Shown piece after piece: positions 1 to 8,558 of a stretch of DNA of 64,000 nt. A program made the translations under genes and the position numbers. The stretch comes from an uncultured Oscillospiraceae bacterium (GTDB lineage Bacteria > Bacillota > Clostridia > Oscillospirales > Oscillospiraceae). The DNA lies in NCBI GenBank assembly GCA_905234855.1, contig CAJOIU010000008.1:1-64000 (forward strand), in the 5' to 3' direction. A model generated the notes under the pieces. That model was given only the letters and a program-made list of their open reading frames with translations. It was not told the origin of the DNA and ran no database searches. The first letter of the stretch is position 1, and every line of letters starts with the position of its first letter.

Positions 1-84
1 GCGCGAGGCGGGACTTGAACCCGCACGTCCGGAGTGGACACTAGAACCTGAATCTAGCGAGTCTGCCAATTCCACCACTCGCGC
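1..84 (-). tRNA. tRNA-Leu (anticodon CAG)
   Basis: Read on the minus strand, this folds as a class II tRNA with a 7-bp acceptor stem (GCGCGAG paired with CTCGCGC), a long variable arm and a T arm containing GTTCAAGTC. The anticodon loop TTCAGGT gives anticodon CAG, which decodes the leucine codon CUG. The window starts exactly at the 3' end of the acceptor stem, so the discriminator base and CCA lie outside. Confidence 0.95.
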
Positions 85-115
85 ATATCGGGCGCTGATG
101 ATTCAGCGCCCGATC

Positions 116-144
116 ATAATATCATGAGATCTGTTGATTGTCAA
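116..144 (-). promoter_or_regulatory. sigma-A promoter of tRNA-Leu
   Basis: On the minus strand TTGACA (139-144) and TATTAT (116-121) are separated by exactly 17 bp. Transcription would start near 109, inside a 12-bp inverted repeat (87-98 with 103-114) that ends two bases before the tRNA. Confidence 0.75.
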
Positions 145-308
145 GCCGGTTTTTTGCACTTTTCGTCTTCTTGTTTGCAGGATCGGAGAAGACGCGCTTT
201 TTTCGGATGGTTGCGGCGGGAAGCGACGGTTTCGCCTCGTTGAAAAAACGGGCGGCATGTGCTACAATCAAAAAAACGACCGCGGCAGCGGCATTTTTGG
301 AGGAAACC

Positions 309-1610
309 ATGTTCTTGCGGCGCGCCCGGTGGGTCACGGATAAATACATACTGCTCATGATGGGCGTATTCCCGCTGTTTGTCGGCTTTCGCCTGCATGC
401 GTATACGGCCATCACCCGGGCGAAGTTTCTGTTTTTCGTCATTGCCACCGGGGTGTGGCTGGTGTCTGTGGCTGCGCTTCTGCTCATCGGCGCGGCAAGG
501 GGGGAGCGGTATCCGATCACGATCCGTCCGGCGCATATCGCCATGGCGGCGTTTTTGGCCTTCGGCGCGATCTCGGCGGCGTTTTCGGAATACGGGGCAG
601 TGTGCCTTATAGGCGCGGATCGGTATGACGGTTATCTATCCACGGTGCTGTATGGGGCGATTTTCTTCGGTGTTTCCTTGCTGGCGGAGCCGCGGCCGCG
701 GTATGCGTGGGCGCTGGGAGCCTCCGCTGCCGTGTGCAGCGGGATCGTGCTGCTGCAGCTTTATGGCCTTGACCCCTTCCGGCTCTACCCGGAGGGAACG
801 AACTACTACGATAAATACGCCCTGCTGAACTCCGCGTTTCTGGGAACGCTGGGAAATGCGGGGGTCACCTCAGCGTATCTGTGCCTCGCAGCGCCGATCC
901 TTGTGATCTATCCTGTGCTGTCCGAGGAGCAGCGGGACGGATGGCTGCTGCTGCCGGGGGCAATGGCGCTGGCGGCGCTGGCGCTGTGCGACGTGGACGC
1001 AGGCGTTGTGGCAGCGGCAGGCTGCGCTTTGGTATCGGTGCCGATGGCGATACGAAACCGGAGGATCTCACGCATCGCGGGAGCCGCCGCCGGGGGCTGC
1101 GCCGCGGCGGGACTGGCGGCGCTGTATTTCTGGCCGGGGACGAGCGGGACGCTATGGGAAATGTCGCAGGTGCTGCATGGGCGTCTGTCCGATTCCTTCG
1201 GGTCGAGCCGAGGGCAGATCTGGAAGCAGGGCTGGACGCTATTTCTCGAAAAGCCTTGGCTGGGAGGCGGCCCCGGCACCACCTCGCTGCGCTTCGATAT
1301 CCGCTGGACCCGCTATGTGGAGGAGATCGGCCGGGAGCGGGTAGCCAAGGTGAGCAACGCTCATAACGTATATCTGGGATATCTTCTCAATATCGGCCTG
1401 CTCGGAACCCTGAGCTATTTGGCCGCCGCGGTCTGCAGCTTCGTAACATGGGCTCGGCGGCGCGCCCTCGGGGCGCTGTATCCCGCGCTGGGCGCGGCGC
1501 TGGTGTGCTATATGATCCAAGACTTTTTCGGTCTCGGTTTATGCCTGTCCGAGCCGATGCTGTTTGTGATCTGGGGTCTTCTGGAGAGTGGGCAGCCGTC
1601 GGGAGAATAA
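309..1610 (+). CDS. O-antigen ligase-like polytopic membrane protein
   Basis: A protein of 433 aa dominated by hydrophobic segments. The C-terminal half resembles the Wzy_C/O-antigen ligase family: a periplasmic-type loop with GSSRGQIW, then LEKPWLGGGPGTT and NAHNVYL (about residue 350), followed by two more membrane spans. In that family the asparagine/histidine-rich loop supports glycan ligation or polymerisation at the membrane. The start at 309 was chosen for GGAGG at 299-303; the reading frame stays open upstream to 138 without another good ribosome site. No glycosyltransferase genes sit nearby, so the acceptor and glycan are unknown. It ends in a strong bidirectional terminator. Confidence 0.7.
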   Translation: MFLRRARWVTDKYILLMMGVFPLFVGFRLHAYTAITRAKFLFFVIATGVWLVSVAALLLIGAARGERYPITIRPAHIAMAAFLAFGAISAAFSEYGAVCLIGADRYDGYLSTVLYGAIFFGVSLLAEPRPRYAWALGASAAVCSGIVLLQLYGLDPFRLYPEGTNYYDKYALLNSAFLGTLGNAGVTSAYLCLAAPILVIYPVLSEEQRDGWLLLPGAMALAALALCDVDAGVVAAAGCALVSVPMAIRNRRISRIAGAAAGGCAAAGLAALYFWPGTSGTLWEMSQVLHGRLSDSFGSSRGQIWKQGWTLFLEKPWLGGGPGTTSLRFDIRWTRYVEEIGRERVAKVSNAHNVYLGYLLNIGLLGTLSYLAAAVCSFVTWARRRALGALYPALGAALVCYMIQDFFGLGLCLSEPMLFVIWGLLESGQPSGE

Positions 1611-1621
1611 AGCTGAAAAAT

Positions 1622-1656
1622 CACAGCCCAAGCCTCGCAAAAAGGCTTGGGCTGTG
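1622..1656. terminator. bidirectional terminator between convergent genes
   Basis: A perfect 14-bp stem (1622-1635 with 1643-1656) with a 7-nt loop lies between the stops of two convergent genes. Confidence 0.85.
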
Positions 1657-1669
1657 TCGGTTCTTAGAT

Positions 1670-3136
1670 TCATTCCTTCGGCTCGATCTCCGGCGTGCAG
1701 GTGAGCTGGATGCCCAGTCGGCGATAGAGATTCTCGTCCACGGAGGACATCATCACCGTGGAATGCGCCTGTGCGCCCTGCAGCACGGGAAGCTGTTCCA
1801 TTGCCTGACGCGCCTGAGGGCTGCGGGAGGCGCTCATGGATAGAGCGATCAGCGTTTCGTCCGAGTGCAGCCGGGGGTTGTGGCCGCCGAGATATTTGGT
1901 TTTCAGCGTCTGAATGGGTTCGATGGCGGCGGAGGCAACAAGATCGGTTTCGGAAGAGATGCCGCCGGCAAGCTTGAGGGCGTTCATAAGAGCGGCGGAG
2001 GCGGGGCCGAGAAGCTCGGACGTCTTGCCTGTGACGATCCTCCCGTCGGGCAGCTCGATGGCCATGGCGGGAGCGCCGGTCTGCTCCTGCTTGGCAAGGG
2101 CGGCCTTCACGACGGCTCTGTCCTCCGGCGAGATCTCGGCCTGCTTCATAAGAAGCTCCTGCTTATATAGCTCCTCCTTCGGCGCGTCGCCCCGTTTGAC
2201 GGAGACGGCGCTTTGGAAATAGCGGCGGATGATCTCCTGCTTGGCCGCTTCCTGACATGCTTCGTCGTCCGAGATGGCGTAGCCCACCATGTTCACGCCC
2301 ATATCCGTGGGAGACTTATAGGGGCATTCGCCCAGAATGCTCTCAAAGATCGCCCGCAGGACGGGGAAGATCTCCACATCGCGGTTATAGTTGACGGTGG
2401 TGATACCGTAAGCCTCCAGATGGTAGGGGTCGATCATGTTCACGTCGTCAAGGTCGGCGGTAGCCGCCTCATAGGCGCGGTTAACGGGATGGTGAAGCGG
2501 GAGGTTCCAGACGGGGAAGGTCTCGAATTTCGCATAGCCGGCTTTGATCCCGCGTTTGTTGTCGTGATAGAGCTGGGAGAGGCAGGTGGCCATTTTTCCG
2601 CTCCCGGGGCCGGGGGCGGTGACGACGATGAGATCCCGGGTGGTTTCGATGTAGTCGTTCTTGCCGTAGCCCTCATCGCTCACGATGAGAGGGATGTTGC
2701 CGGGGTAGCCCTCGATGTTGTAGTGGTAGTAGGAGCGGATGCCCATGACGTCCAGCTTCTGGCGGAACTTCGCCGCCGCGGCCTGCCCGGTGAATTTGGT
2801 GATGACGATGCTGCTGACATAAAAGCCGCGTTTTTCGAATACGTCCTTGAGACGCAGCGCGTCCTCGTCGTAGGTGATGCCGAGGTCGCCGCGCTTTTTC
2901 TGCTGCTCGATGGCCTCTGCGCTGATGACGATGACGATCTCCGCCCGATCCTTGAGCTGCTCCAGCATTTTGAGCTTGTTGTCCGGCGCGAAGCCCGGAA
3001 GCACCCGGGCAGCGTGATGATCGTCGAAAAGCTTGCCCCCAAATTCAAGGTAAAGCTTGCCGAACTGCCCAACGCGCTCGCGGATCTGCTTGGATTGCAG
3101 CGCCAGATATTTTTCCGAATCAAAGCCCTGTTTCAC
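1670..3136 (-). CDS. DUF1846 family protein
   Basis: This protein of 488 aa matches the full-length DUF1846 family of Firmicutes: it starts [10 protein letters not shown], has a [18 protein letters not shown] segment near residue 20, the loop [13 protein letters not shown] around 175-190 (nucleotide-binding-like) and the stretch [10 protein letters not shown] near 285. The family has known structures but no agreed biochemical role. It is transcribed alone, divergently from mscL, and shares the 1622-1656 terminator with the preceding gene. The identification is firm; the function is not known. Confidence 0.9.
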   Translation of the reverse strand: MKQGFDSEKYLALQSKQIRERVGQFGKLYLEFGGKLFDDHHAARVLPGFAPDNKLKMLEQLKDRAEIVIVISAEAIEQQKKRGDLGITYDEDALRLKDVFEKRGFYVSSIVITKFTGQAAAAKFRQKLDVMGIRSYYHYNIEGYPGNIPLIVSDEGYGKNDYIETTRDLIVVTAPGPGSGKMATCLSQLYHDNKRGIKAGYAKFETFPVWNLPLHHPVNRAYEAATADLDDVNMIDPYHLEAYGITTVNYNRDVEIFPVLRAIFESILGECPYKSPTDMGVNMVGYAISDDEACQEAAKQEIIRRYFQSAVSVKRGDAPKEELYKQELLMKQAEISPEDRAVVKAALAKQEQTGAPAMAIELPDGRIVTGKTSELLGPASAALMNALKLAGGISSETDLVASAAIEPIQTLKTKYLGGHNPRLHSDETLIALSMSASRSPQARQAMEQLPVLQGAQAHSTVMMSSVDENLYRRLGIQLTCTPEIEPKE

Positions 3137-3252
3137 GTTCTGTTTCTCTCTTTCTGCGGTTTCGGATCACAATGAAGCTATTTTACATGATTTTCCGACA
3201 TATGGCAATCGGATATTTTGCTGTCTTCGTTTTTTTCTTGGGGGGAATACGG

Positions 3253-3281
3253 TTGAAATCCGTCGAAGGATTTGGTATTCT
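3253..3281 (+). promoter_or_regulatory. promoter of mscL
   Basis: TTGAAA (3253-3258), a 17-bp spacer and TATTCT (3276-3281), with a TGG extension just before the -10 box. Confidence 0.7.
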
Positions 3282-3336
3282 ATGGATAGCGACGGCCGGT
3301 AGGCGCCGGATTCTAAAGAGAACAGAGGTGTGCATC

Positions 3337-3804
3337 ATGGCAAAAAAGGACGGCACGAAGAAAACAAGCAAGCTGATTCAGGAGTTTAAGGAGTTTATTT
3401 CCCGCGGCAGCGTGATCGATCTTGCGGTCGGCGTGATCGTCGGCGGCGCGTTCACGACCATCGTGAACTCGCTGGTGGACGATATCGTGATGCCGGTCAT
3501 CGGCATCATCACCGGCGGCATTGATTTCAGCTCTCTGAAATTCACGATCACCCTTCCCGAGGAGTTGGTGGACGTGGCTCCTGCCACCATCAACTACGGC
3601 ATGTTCATTCAAAACGTCATCAACTTCCTGCTCACCGCCCTCGTGATCTTCTTCATGGTCAAGGCGATCAACGCCTTCCGCAAAAAGAAGGAAGAGGAGC
3701 CCGCCCCGGAGGAACCTGCCGAGCCCAGTGAGGAAGTCAAGCTCCTCACCGAGATCCGCGATCTCATGAGCGCCCAGAACAAGCCGGAGGGCAAGAAGAA
3801 ATAA
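3337..3804 (+). CDS. mscL: large-conductance mechanosensitive channel MscL
   Basis: MscL is a homopentameric inner-membrane channel that opens under membrane tension and releases solutes on hypo-osmotic shock. The 155-aa product has the N-terminal amphipathic segment (EFKEFISRGSVIDLAVG), pore helix TM1 (about 24-48, with the glycine-rich AVGVIVGGAF), TM2 (about 90-112) and a charged C-terminal bundle ending EIRDLMSAQNK. The linker before the bundle is extended by a Glu/Pro-rich stretch (EEEPAPEEPAEP). The ATG at 3337 is preceded by AGAGGTG; an upstream in-frame ATG at 3172 lies before the promoter and is not used. Single-gene transcript with its own terminator. Confidence 0.95.
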   Translation: MAKKDGTKKTSKLIQEFKEFISRGSVIDLAVGVIVGGAFTTIVNSLVDDIVMPVIGIITGGIDFSSLKFTITLPEELVDVAPATINYGMFIQNVINFLLTALVIFFMVKAINAFRKKKEEEPAPEEPAEPSEEVKLLTEIRDLMSAQNKPEGKKK

Positions 3805-3824
3805 CCGAGCTGCATCACCACATC

Positions 3825-3856
3825 TCCCGCGCAGGCGATCCTGTGCGGGATTTTTT
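3825..3856 (+). terminator. rho-independent terminator of mscL
   Basis: An 11-bp GC-rich stem (3825-3835 with 3840-3850), CGAT tetraloop and a run of six T. Confidence 0.9.
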
Positions 3857-3877
3857 GTCTTTAGGGCAATTTTGGGG

Positions 3878-3906
3878 TTGACAGATCGGGGCGGCTGGTG
3901 TATTCT
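3878..3906 (+). promoter_or_regulatory. promoter of the gpx operon
   Basis: TTGACA (3878-3883), a 17-bp spacer and TATTCT (3901-3906) upstream of the gpx-PPOx-MarR operon. Confidence 0.75.
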
Positions 3907-3963
3907 GTAGCCAGAAAGATTGAACGCAATTGAATTTAACAAAATCTATTAGGAGGCATCATT

Positions 3964-4503
3964 ATGAACGTATACGATTTCACCGTGAAGGCGCAGGATG
4001 GCAGCGAGGTCTCGCTGGCGGACTATAAGGGCAAGGTGCTGCTCATTGTGAACACCGCCACCGGCTGCGGCTTTACCCCGCAGTATACCGATCTGCAGGC
4101 GCTGTATGACGAGCATAAGGCCGACGGGCTGGAGATCCTCGACTTCCCCTGCAACCAGTTTGCGGATCAGGCTCCCGGGGACGATGAGGAGATCCACACC
4201 TTCTGCACCGGCCGCTTCGGCATCACCTTCCCTCAGTTCTCGAAGCTTGAGGTGCTGGGCGAGAATGCCGATCCCCTGTTCCGCTGGCTCTCCGAGAACA
4301 CGAAGTTCGAGGGTTTCGGCGGGGCGATGAATCTTGTGCTGGGGACGGTCGTGAAAAAGATGGATAAGGATTATAAGAACAACGGCAATATCAAGTGGAA
4401 TTTCACGAAGTTCCTCATCAGCCGGGAGGGCGAGATCCTTGCCCGCTTCGAGCCGACGGAGAACATGAAAAAGGTCAAGGCCGCCGTGGAAGCGGCGCTG
4501 TAA
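3964..4503 (+). CDS. glutathione peroxidase-family thiol peroxidase
   Basis: A GPx-fold peroxidase (179 aa) that reduces hydroperoxides, in bacteria usually with thioredoxin. The peroxidatic residue is Cys35 in NTATGCGFTPQY. FPCNQFADQ (61-69) supplies the glutamine, and KWNFTKF carries the Trp and Asn of the catalytic tetrad. No selenocysteine codon is present. Strong SD (AGGAGG) precedes the ATG. It leads an operon with a PPOx-type flavoprotein and a MarR regulator, which fits a redox-responsive unit in an anaerobe. Confidence 0.93.
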   Translation: MNVYDFTVKAQDGSEVSLADYKGKVLLIVNTATGCGFTPQYTDLQALYDEHKADGLEILDFPCNQFADQAPGDDEEIHTFCTGRFGITFPQFSKLEVLGENADPLFRWLSENTKFEGFGGAMNLVLGTVVKKMDKDYKNNGNIKWNFTKFLISREGEILARFEPTENMKKVKAAVEAAL

Positions 4504-4528
4504 AAGTATTTTTGGGGAGGCTCATCAC

Positions 4529-4921
4529 ATGAACGAGGTCTATGAATTTCTGAAAAAATGCGGCACCTATTATCTTGCCACGACAGAGGGGGATCAGCCC
4601 CGGGTGCGTCCCTTCGGCACGGTGGATGTCTTTGACGGCGGGCTGTATATCCAGACCGGGCTCAAAAAGCCCGTGGCCGCCCAGATCAAGGCGAACCCGA
4701 AGGTGGAGCTGTGCGGCTTTGCCGAAGGAAAGTGGATCCGCGTGGCGGCGACCGCCGTGCTGGATGAGCGGATCGAGGCGCAGAAGCATATGCTGGACGC
4801 CTATCCCTCCCTGCAGGGCATGTACCAGCCCGGCGACGGCAATACCGCCGTATACCGGCTCACGAACGTTACGGCGCAGATCTGCTCCTTCACCGAAGCC
4901 CCGGTCGTCTACAACTTCTGA
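4529..4921 (+). CDS. pyridoxamine 5'-phosphate oxidase-family flavoprotein
   Basis: A small split-barrel protein of 130 aa (MNEVYEFLKKCGTYYLATT at the start, then PRVRPFGTV) of the PPOx/FMN-binding type. Small family members of this kind are usually FMN- or F420-binding reductases of unknown substrate rather than true PdxH. It lies 25 nt after gpx with a GGGAGG ribosome site. Its TGA stop shares one base with the ATG of the following MarR gene, so the two are translationally coupled. Confidence 0.85.
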   Translation: MNEVYEFLKKCGTYYLATTEGDQPRVRPFGTVDVFDGGLYIQTGLKKPVAAQIKANPKVELCGFAEGKWIRVAATAVLDERIEAQKHMLDAYPSLQGMYQPGDGNTAVYRLTNVTAQICSFTEAPVVYNF

Positions 4922-5355
4922 TGGAGGACGCGCGATACGAAGCGCTTCGGCTGGAAAACCAGCTCTGCTTCCCGCTGTATGCCTGCTCCCGGCAGGTGGT
5001 GAAGAAATACCATCCCTACCTCGAGGCGCTGGATCTGACGTATACCCAGTATATCACCATGATGGTGATCTGGGCGGAGGGAACGGTCAGCGTCAAGGGT
5101 CTCGGCGAGCGGCTGTTTCTGGATTCCGGGACGCTGACGCCCGTGCTGAAAAGCTTGGAGGCCAAGGGCTTCATCCACCGCGGCCGCTCAGAGGAGGACG
5201 AGCGCGTCCTCCTTGTGGAGGCAACTGAGGCGGGCATGGCGCTGCGGGAGCGCGCGGCGGAGGTGCCGGCGAAGATCGCCGGCTGCATCCGACTTGCGCC
5301 GGAGGAGGCCATGGAGCTTTACCGGCTGCTGTATAAGATCCTGATGGAAGAGTAA
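4921..5355 (+). CDS. MarR-family transcriptional regulator
   Basis: 144 aa with the MarR winged-helix layout: an N-terminal dimer helix (LENQLCFPLYACSRQV), YLEALDLTYTQYITMM, recognition helix VKGLGERLFLDSGTLTPVLK (about 58-77) and wing GFIHRGRSEEDERVLLVEAT. The N-terminal cysteine in NQLCFPLYA matches the redox-sensing position of OhrR/SarZ-type MarR proteins. This placement, together with the gpx and flavoprotein genes upstream, suggests it senses peroxide or thiol stress and controls its own operon. That regulatory role is inferred. Confidence 0.88.
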   Translation: MEDARYEALRLENQLCFPLYACSRQVVKKYHPYLEALDLTYTQYITMMVIWAEGTVSVKGLGERLFLDSGTLTPVLKSLEAKGFIHRGRSEEDERVLLVEATEAGMALRERAAEVPAKIAGCIRLAPEEAMELYRLLYKILMEE

Positions 5356-5367
5356 AAAAGCAAAAAG

Positions 5368-5412
5368 AACCCGCCTCCGGCAGTCTGATGGACTGAACCG
5401 GGGGCGGGTTTT
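5368..5412. terminator. bidirectional terminator
   Basis: Stem AACCCGCC-CCGG (5368-5380) pairs with 5398-5410 with one bulge; T-run on the plus side. It lies between convergent genes. Confidence 0.8.
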
Positions 5413-5426
5413 AACGATGGGAGATA

Positions 5427-5894
5427 TTATTCGGTTTTCTCTTCCTCGATGGTGATCTCGATCTCGGGCTCTTCCTCGGCAACGGGCTCGGCGTCCGCGT
5501 CCTCGGACTTCACGGCGCTGCGAATATCGTCCACCACGGCGGTGCCGGCGTCGACGACCTTCTTGCCCAGCTTGCGGGGGCTGAGATCCACGACCTCGCC
5601 GTCTTCCTTCACGACCTCCACGCTGCAGTCGAAGCCCGCGGTGGCGATGGCGGCGGTGATGAGCGCCCAAGGCGCCGCGGCGACGCCGATGAGCCCGCCC
5701 ACGATGCCCACGTTCAGCGGCAGGTTCACAAGCACATGATCGTCCTTGCGGATGAGGATCTTGGCCACGTTGCCCTTCTTGATGAGCTCGCGGAGCTTAT
5801 CACCCAGCGCCTTCATCTGCTCTTCCTGCTCCTGCTGGTCGGGCTCGCTGTATTTGAGCATATCGTCGATGACTTCCTTTTCCTGTTCATCCAT
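5427..5894 (-). CDS. DUF4342 domain protein
   Basis: The ATG at 5894 is preceded by GGAAGG; longer in-frame extensions lack this. The 155-aa product has an acidic N-terminal helix (MDEQEKEVIDDML), then the DUF4342 core (KILIRKDDHVLVNLPLNVG, a hydrophobic glycine/alanine segment GGLIGVAAAPWALITAA, and a basic/acidic turn). The C-terminus is a glutamate-rich tail ending EIEITIEEEKTE. The family has no assigned function; the hydrophobic hairpin could be membrane-associated. It is paired with the 83-aa gene just upstream on the same strand. Confidence 0.85.
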   Translation of the reverse strand: MDEQEKEVIDDMLKYSEPDQQEQEEQMKALGDKLRELIKKGNVAKILIRKDDHVLVNLPLNVGIVGGLIGVAAAPWALITAAIATAGFDCSVEVVKEDGEVVDLSPRKLGKKVVDAGTAVVDDIRSAVKSEDADAEPVAEEEPEIEITIEEEKTE

Positions 5895-5953
5895 GATTTT
5901 GTCCTTCCTTTCGAAAAATGATGCGTTTATCGCGACGGCCTGCGCCGCGGACG

Positions 5954-6205
5954 TTACGGTTGCTTGACGGCAGCGGCCTGCGCGCCGGAGACCTTTAGGC
6001 GGATGCCCTTGGCCGCGGCGGCGTCCTCCAGCATCTGCGCGAGCTTCTCCGAGCTGCCGTTGAGGTATTTGACGGCAAAATCCTCCTTTGCGCTGTCCGG
6101 CAGTGCCTTGGCGGCGATCACGGCAGCGCCGCCGACCGCGCCGCCGAATTGGCGAAGCACGGCATCGTAGTCGATTTCGCTGACGTATAGCTTTAGTTCG
6201 ATCAT
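5954..6205 (-). CDS. small hypothetical protein
   Basis: 83 aa, MIELKLYVSEIDYDAVLRQFG, then a Gly/Ala-rich stretch and a C-terminal helix. The start at 6205 gives proper spacing to GGGAG; an ATG three codons upstream (6214) would abut it directly. I do not recognise the family. It precedes the DUF4342 gene and is probably cotranscribed with it from the extended -10 promoter at 6261-6266. Confidence 0.7.
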   Translation of the reverse strand: MIELKLYVSEIDYDAVLRQFGGAVGGAAVIAAKALPDSAKEDFAVKYLNGSSEKLAQMLEDAAAAKGIRLKVSGAQAAAVKQP

Positions 6206-6260
6206 AGGTTGCATCTCCCAAAAACTTCAATTGCGCACCCGCTCTACCGGGTTCGCTATT

Positions 6261-6269
6261 ATTATAACA
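6261..6269 (-). promoter_or_regulatory. extended -10 promoter for the DUF4342 pair
   Basis: Minus-strand TGTTATAAT (TG-n-TATAAT). No good -35 box is visible at normal spacing. Confidence 0.55.
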
Positions 6270-6370
6270 CATTATGTCCGATTTGCCTATCCCCACTTTT
6301 TCGGTCAGGACCGACGAATTGCAGCGAAAAATTTTCACAGGTACTTTCCCTTTTGCGCGTATTGTGTTAA

Positions 6371-6383
6371 TATAATAGCACTA
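6371..6383 (+). promoter_or_regulatory. -10 box placing the transcript start at the xpaC-like ATG
   Basis: TATAAT at 6371-6376 ends six bases before the ATG at 6383. An in-frame TAA at 6368 rules out an earlier start, and no Shine-Dalgarno sequence lies between. The predicted transcript start coincides with the A of the ATG. Confidence 0.6.
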
Positions 6384-7720
6384 TGAGTGATTTTAATGAT
6401 TTCAACTTCAACAACTCGCCGGGGCCGGGGCCGAATACGCCGCACCCGGGCGGAAACCGCGGCGGGGACGACGCCATCGAAACGATCTCTTGGGTCATCG
6501 ACATCATGCTGATCTTCGTGTGGTTCCCCGTCGGCCTGTTTCTGACCATCGCCAACGCGACGGGACACAACTTCGTGGGGAAGCTCCTCCGCAAGATCCG
6601 CAGCGGCATCCAAGAGAGCGGCGGCAGTCAGACCTATCGCGCCCCGCAGGCCTCCACCGCCAAGGCGTATCGGACGCAGTATACCTCCGAGCGGACGGGA
6701 ACGACTCCCACCGCTTCCCGGAAGCCGCAGACCGAGCGGACGCAGACGGCGGCCAAGGCCGCTGCGGAGCAGGAGGCGCCCGAGGGCGTCCGCCGCCCGG
6801 ATCAAGGCTCCACCGTAAAAGAGGTCTTTGGCTGGATCCTCGGAGCCTTCGGCGCGCTGGTGACCCTCGGCGCGCTGATGAGTGCGGAAAGCATCTGGAC
6901 GATCCTGAGCTTCCTTGCCATTGCGGCGGGGGGCGCGGCACTCATCTGGTCGGGTCGGCAGGGCAAGAAAAAGCTCTCCGCCTTCCGCCGCTGCATCACC
7001 GTGACGGGGGACAAGGGCGTCGTGAAGATGAAGCCCTTGGCCAAAACGCTGGGCTTGACGGACGCGGAGCTGGAGCGGCAGCTCAGCGATATGATCGACC
7101 GGGGCTATTATGGTCCCCGGGCGTATATCGACCATGCCCGTTCGCTTCTTGTCATCGAGCCGGAGGAGATGCGGGACGTTTATAAGGCCGAGGACGAGGC
7201 AAAGGCGAAAAAATCCGCGGAGAAGGCAGAGAAAAAGAAGGCCGAGCAGGAAGCTGCGAAAACGGAATACGAGCGCTTCGTGGAGCGCATTCGGCAGGCG
7301 GATATCGATATCGACGACGAGGAGATGAGCGAGAAGATCCGTCAGATGCAGGCGATCACCGAGGCAATCTTCCAAGAGGTGGAGCAGCATCCCGAAAAGC
7401 GCTCCCAGATCGACCGTTTTATGAACTACTACCTGCCCACGACCCTGAAGCTGCTCGACTCCTATGCCCGCATCGAGGAGCAGGGCGTTTCCGGCGAGAA
7501 CATGGCGAAGGCCAAGGCGGATATCGAGCGCATCGCGGATACCCTTGTGGACGGCTATAAAAAGCAGCTCGACACCCTCTATCGCGCCGAGGCGGTGGAT
7601 ATCGCCGGGGACGTGAGCGTGATCGAGAACATGATGAAGCGGGACGGCTTTGTCGGACAGAACGATTTTCAGATCCATGTGAAGCCCGAGGAGGGCGGTC
7701 AGGTCATGGGAGGTCACTGA
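6383..7720 (+). CDS. XpaC-like (5-bromo-4-chloroindolyl phosphate hydrolysis family) membrane protein
   Basis: 445 aa. It begins with an Asn/Pro/Gly-rich N-terminus (MSDFNDFNFNNSPGPGPNT). One membrane span follows at about 36-57, then a Thr/Ala-rich linker and two more spans at about 155-195. A winged-helix-like segment comes next (FRRCITVTGDKGVVKMKPLAKTL), then a highly charged coiled coil (about 265-300). The XpaC-type helical C-terminus contains YLPTTLKLLDSYARIEEQG and DTLYRAEAVDI. In Bacillus the family is linked to X-phosphate hydrolysis and sits near tellurite-resistance-like TelA proteins; the true role is unknown. It opens the operon that continues 1 nt later with PNP. Confidence 0.82.
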   Translation: MSDFNDFNFNNSPGPGPNTPHPGGNRGGDDAIETISWVIDIMLIFVWFPVGLFLTIANATGHNFVGKLLRKIRSGIQESGGSQTYRAPQASTAKAYRTQYTSERTGTTPTASRKPQTERTQTAAKAAAEQEAPEGVRRPDQGSTVKEVFGWILGAFGALVTLGALMSAESIWTILSFLAIAAGGAALIWSGRQGKKKLSAFRRCITVTGDKGVVKMKPLAKTLGLTDAELERQLSDMIDRGYYGPRAYIDHARSLLVIEPEEMRDVYKAEDEAKAKKSAEKAEKKKAEQEAAKTEYERFVERIRQADIDIDDEEMSEKIRQMQAITEAIFQEVEQHPEKRSQIDRFMNYYLPTTLKLLDSYARIEEQGVSGENMAKAKADIERIADTLVDGYKKQLDTLYRAEAVDIAGDVSVIENMMKRDGFVGQNDFQIHVKPEEGGQVMGGH

Positions 7721-7721
7721 T

Positions 7722-8558
7722 ATGCCGGATCCCTATTACGATAAGCTGCTGCGCTGCCGCGATGCGGTGGCGCAGCTTTCCGGAGGCTTCGAGCCGCGCC
7801 TCGCGCTGGTATTGGGCTCCGGCCTCGGCTCCGTGGCGGAGACGATGGATGTGCGCGCCCGCGTACCCTACAGCGAGGTGGAGGGGATGCCCGTATCCAC
7901 CGTGCCGGGACATGCGGGGCAGTTTCTTTTCGGCTATATCGGCGGCACGCCCGTTGTATGCATGCAGGGAAGGCTCCACTATTACGAGGGCTACGACGTG
8001 CACGATGTGGTTCTGCCGACGCGCATTATGGGGCTTCTCGGCGCGAAGACGCTGTTTCTCACGAACGCCGCCGGCGGACTCGATCCCGCGATGGAAACGC
8101 CGTCGCTCATGGTGATTTCCGATCACATCCTGCTGCATTTCCCGAATCCTCTCGTGGGGCCGAACCTCGACGAGCTTGGCCCCCGCTTCCCGGATATGAG
8201 CGCGGTTTACGACGCGGATATTCGGGCGCTGCTCAAAAAGCGTGGCTTGGAGATGGGGCTTCCCATGTCCGAGGGCGTGTATGTCCAGCTCACCGGCCCC
8301 AGCTTCGAGACGCCCACGGAGGTGCGGCTGCTCGGCCGCATGGGCGGCGGCGCGGTGGGCATGTCCACGGCCTGCGAAGCGGTCGCGGCGCGGCATATGG
8401 GCATGCGCGTATGCGGCATCTCCTGCATCACGAACAAGGGCGCGGGCATCTCCCAGCACGCGCTGACACATGAGGAGGTCGTGGAGGCCGGGAACCTCAT
8501 CGGCCCGCGGTTTTCCGCCCTCGTCACGTCGGCGATCCCGGAGATCGACAGGTTATGA
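7722..8558 (+). CDS. purine-nucleoside phosphorylase
   Basis: A trimeric-type PNP (278 aa) that phosphorolyses 6-oxopurine nucleosides. Visible motifs are LVLGSGLGSVA (phosphate loop, about 28-38), VPGHAGQFLFG, GRLHYYEGYD, NAAGGLDP (about 115-122), GVYVQLTGPSFETPTEVR (about 186-203), GMSTACEAVAARHMGM and SCITNKGAG with the base-binding Asn. The next two genes encode MtnA and a methylthioadenosine/SAH-type deaminase, so this enzyme may act on 5'-methylthioinosine or 5'-deoxyinosine in addition to inosine and guanosine. GGGAGG overlaps the end of the xpaC-like gene. Confidence 0.93.
   Translation: MPDPYYDKLLRCRDAVAQLSGGFEPRLALVLGSGLGSVAETMDVRARVPYSEVEGMPVSTVPGHAGQFLFGYIGGTPVVCMQGRLHYYEGYDVHDVVLPTRIMGLLGAKTLFLTNAAGGLDPAMETPSLMVISDHILLHFPNPLVGPNLDELGPRFPDMSAVYDADIRALLKKRGLEMGLPMSEGVYVQLTGPSFETPTEVRLLGRMGGGAVGMSTACEAVAARHMGMRVCGISCITNKGAGISQHALTHEEVVEAGNLIGPRFSALVTSAIPEIDRL

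Noticed and set aside
2213..3175. Plus-strand open frame of 320 codons opposite the DUF1846 gene
   Set aside because: Antisense shadow of a well-conserved gene, with low-complexity Asp/His/Val composition.
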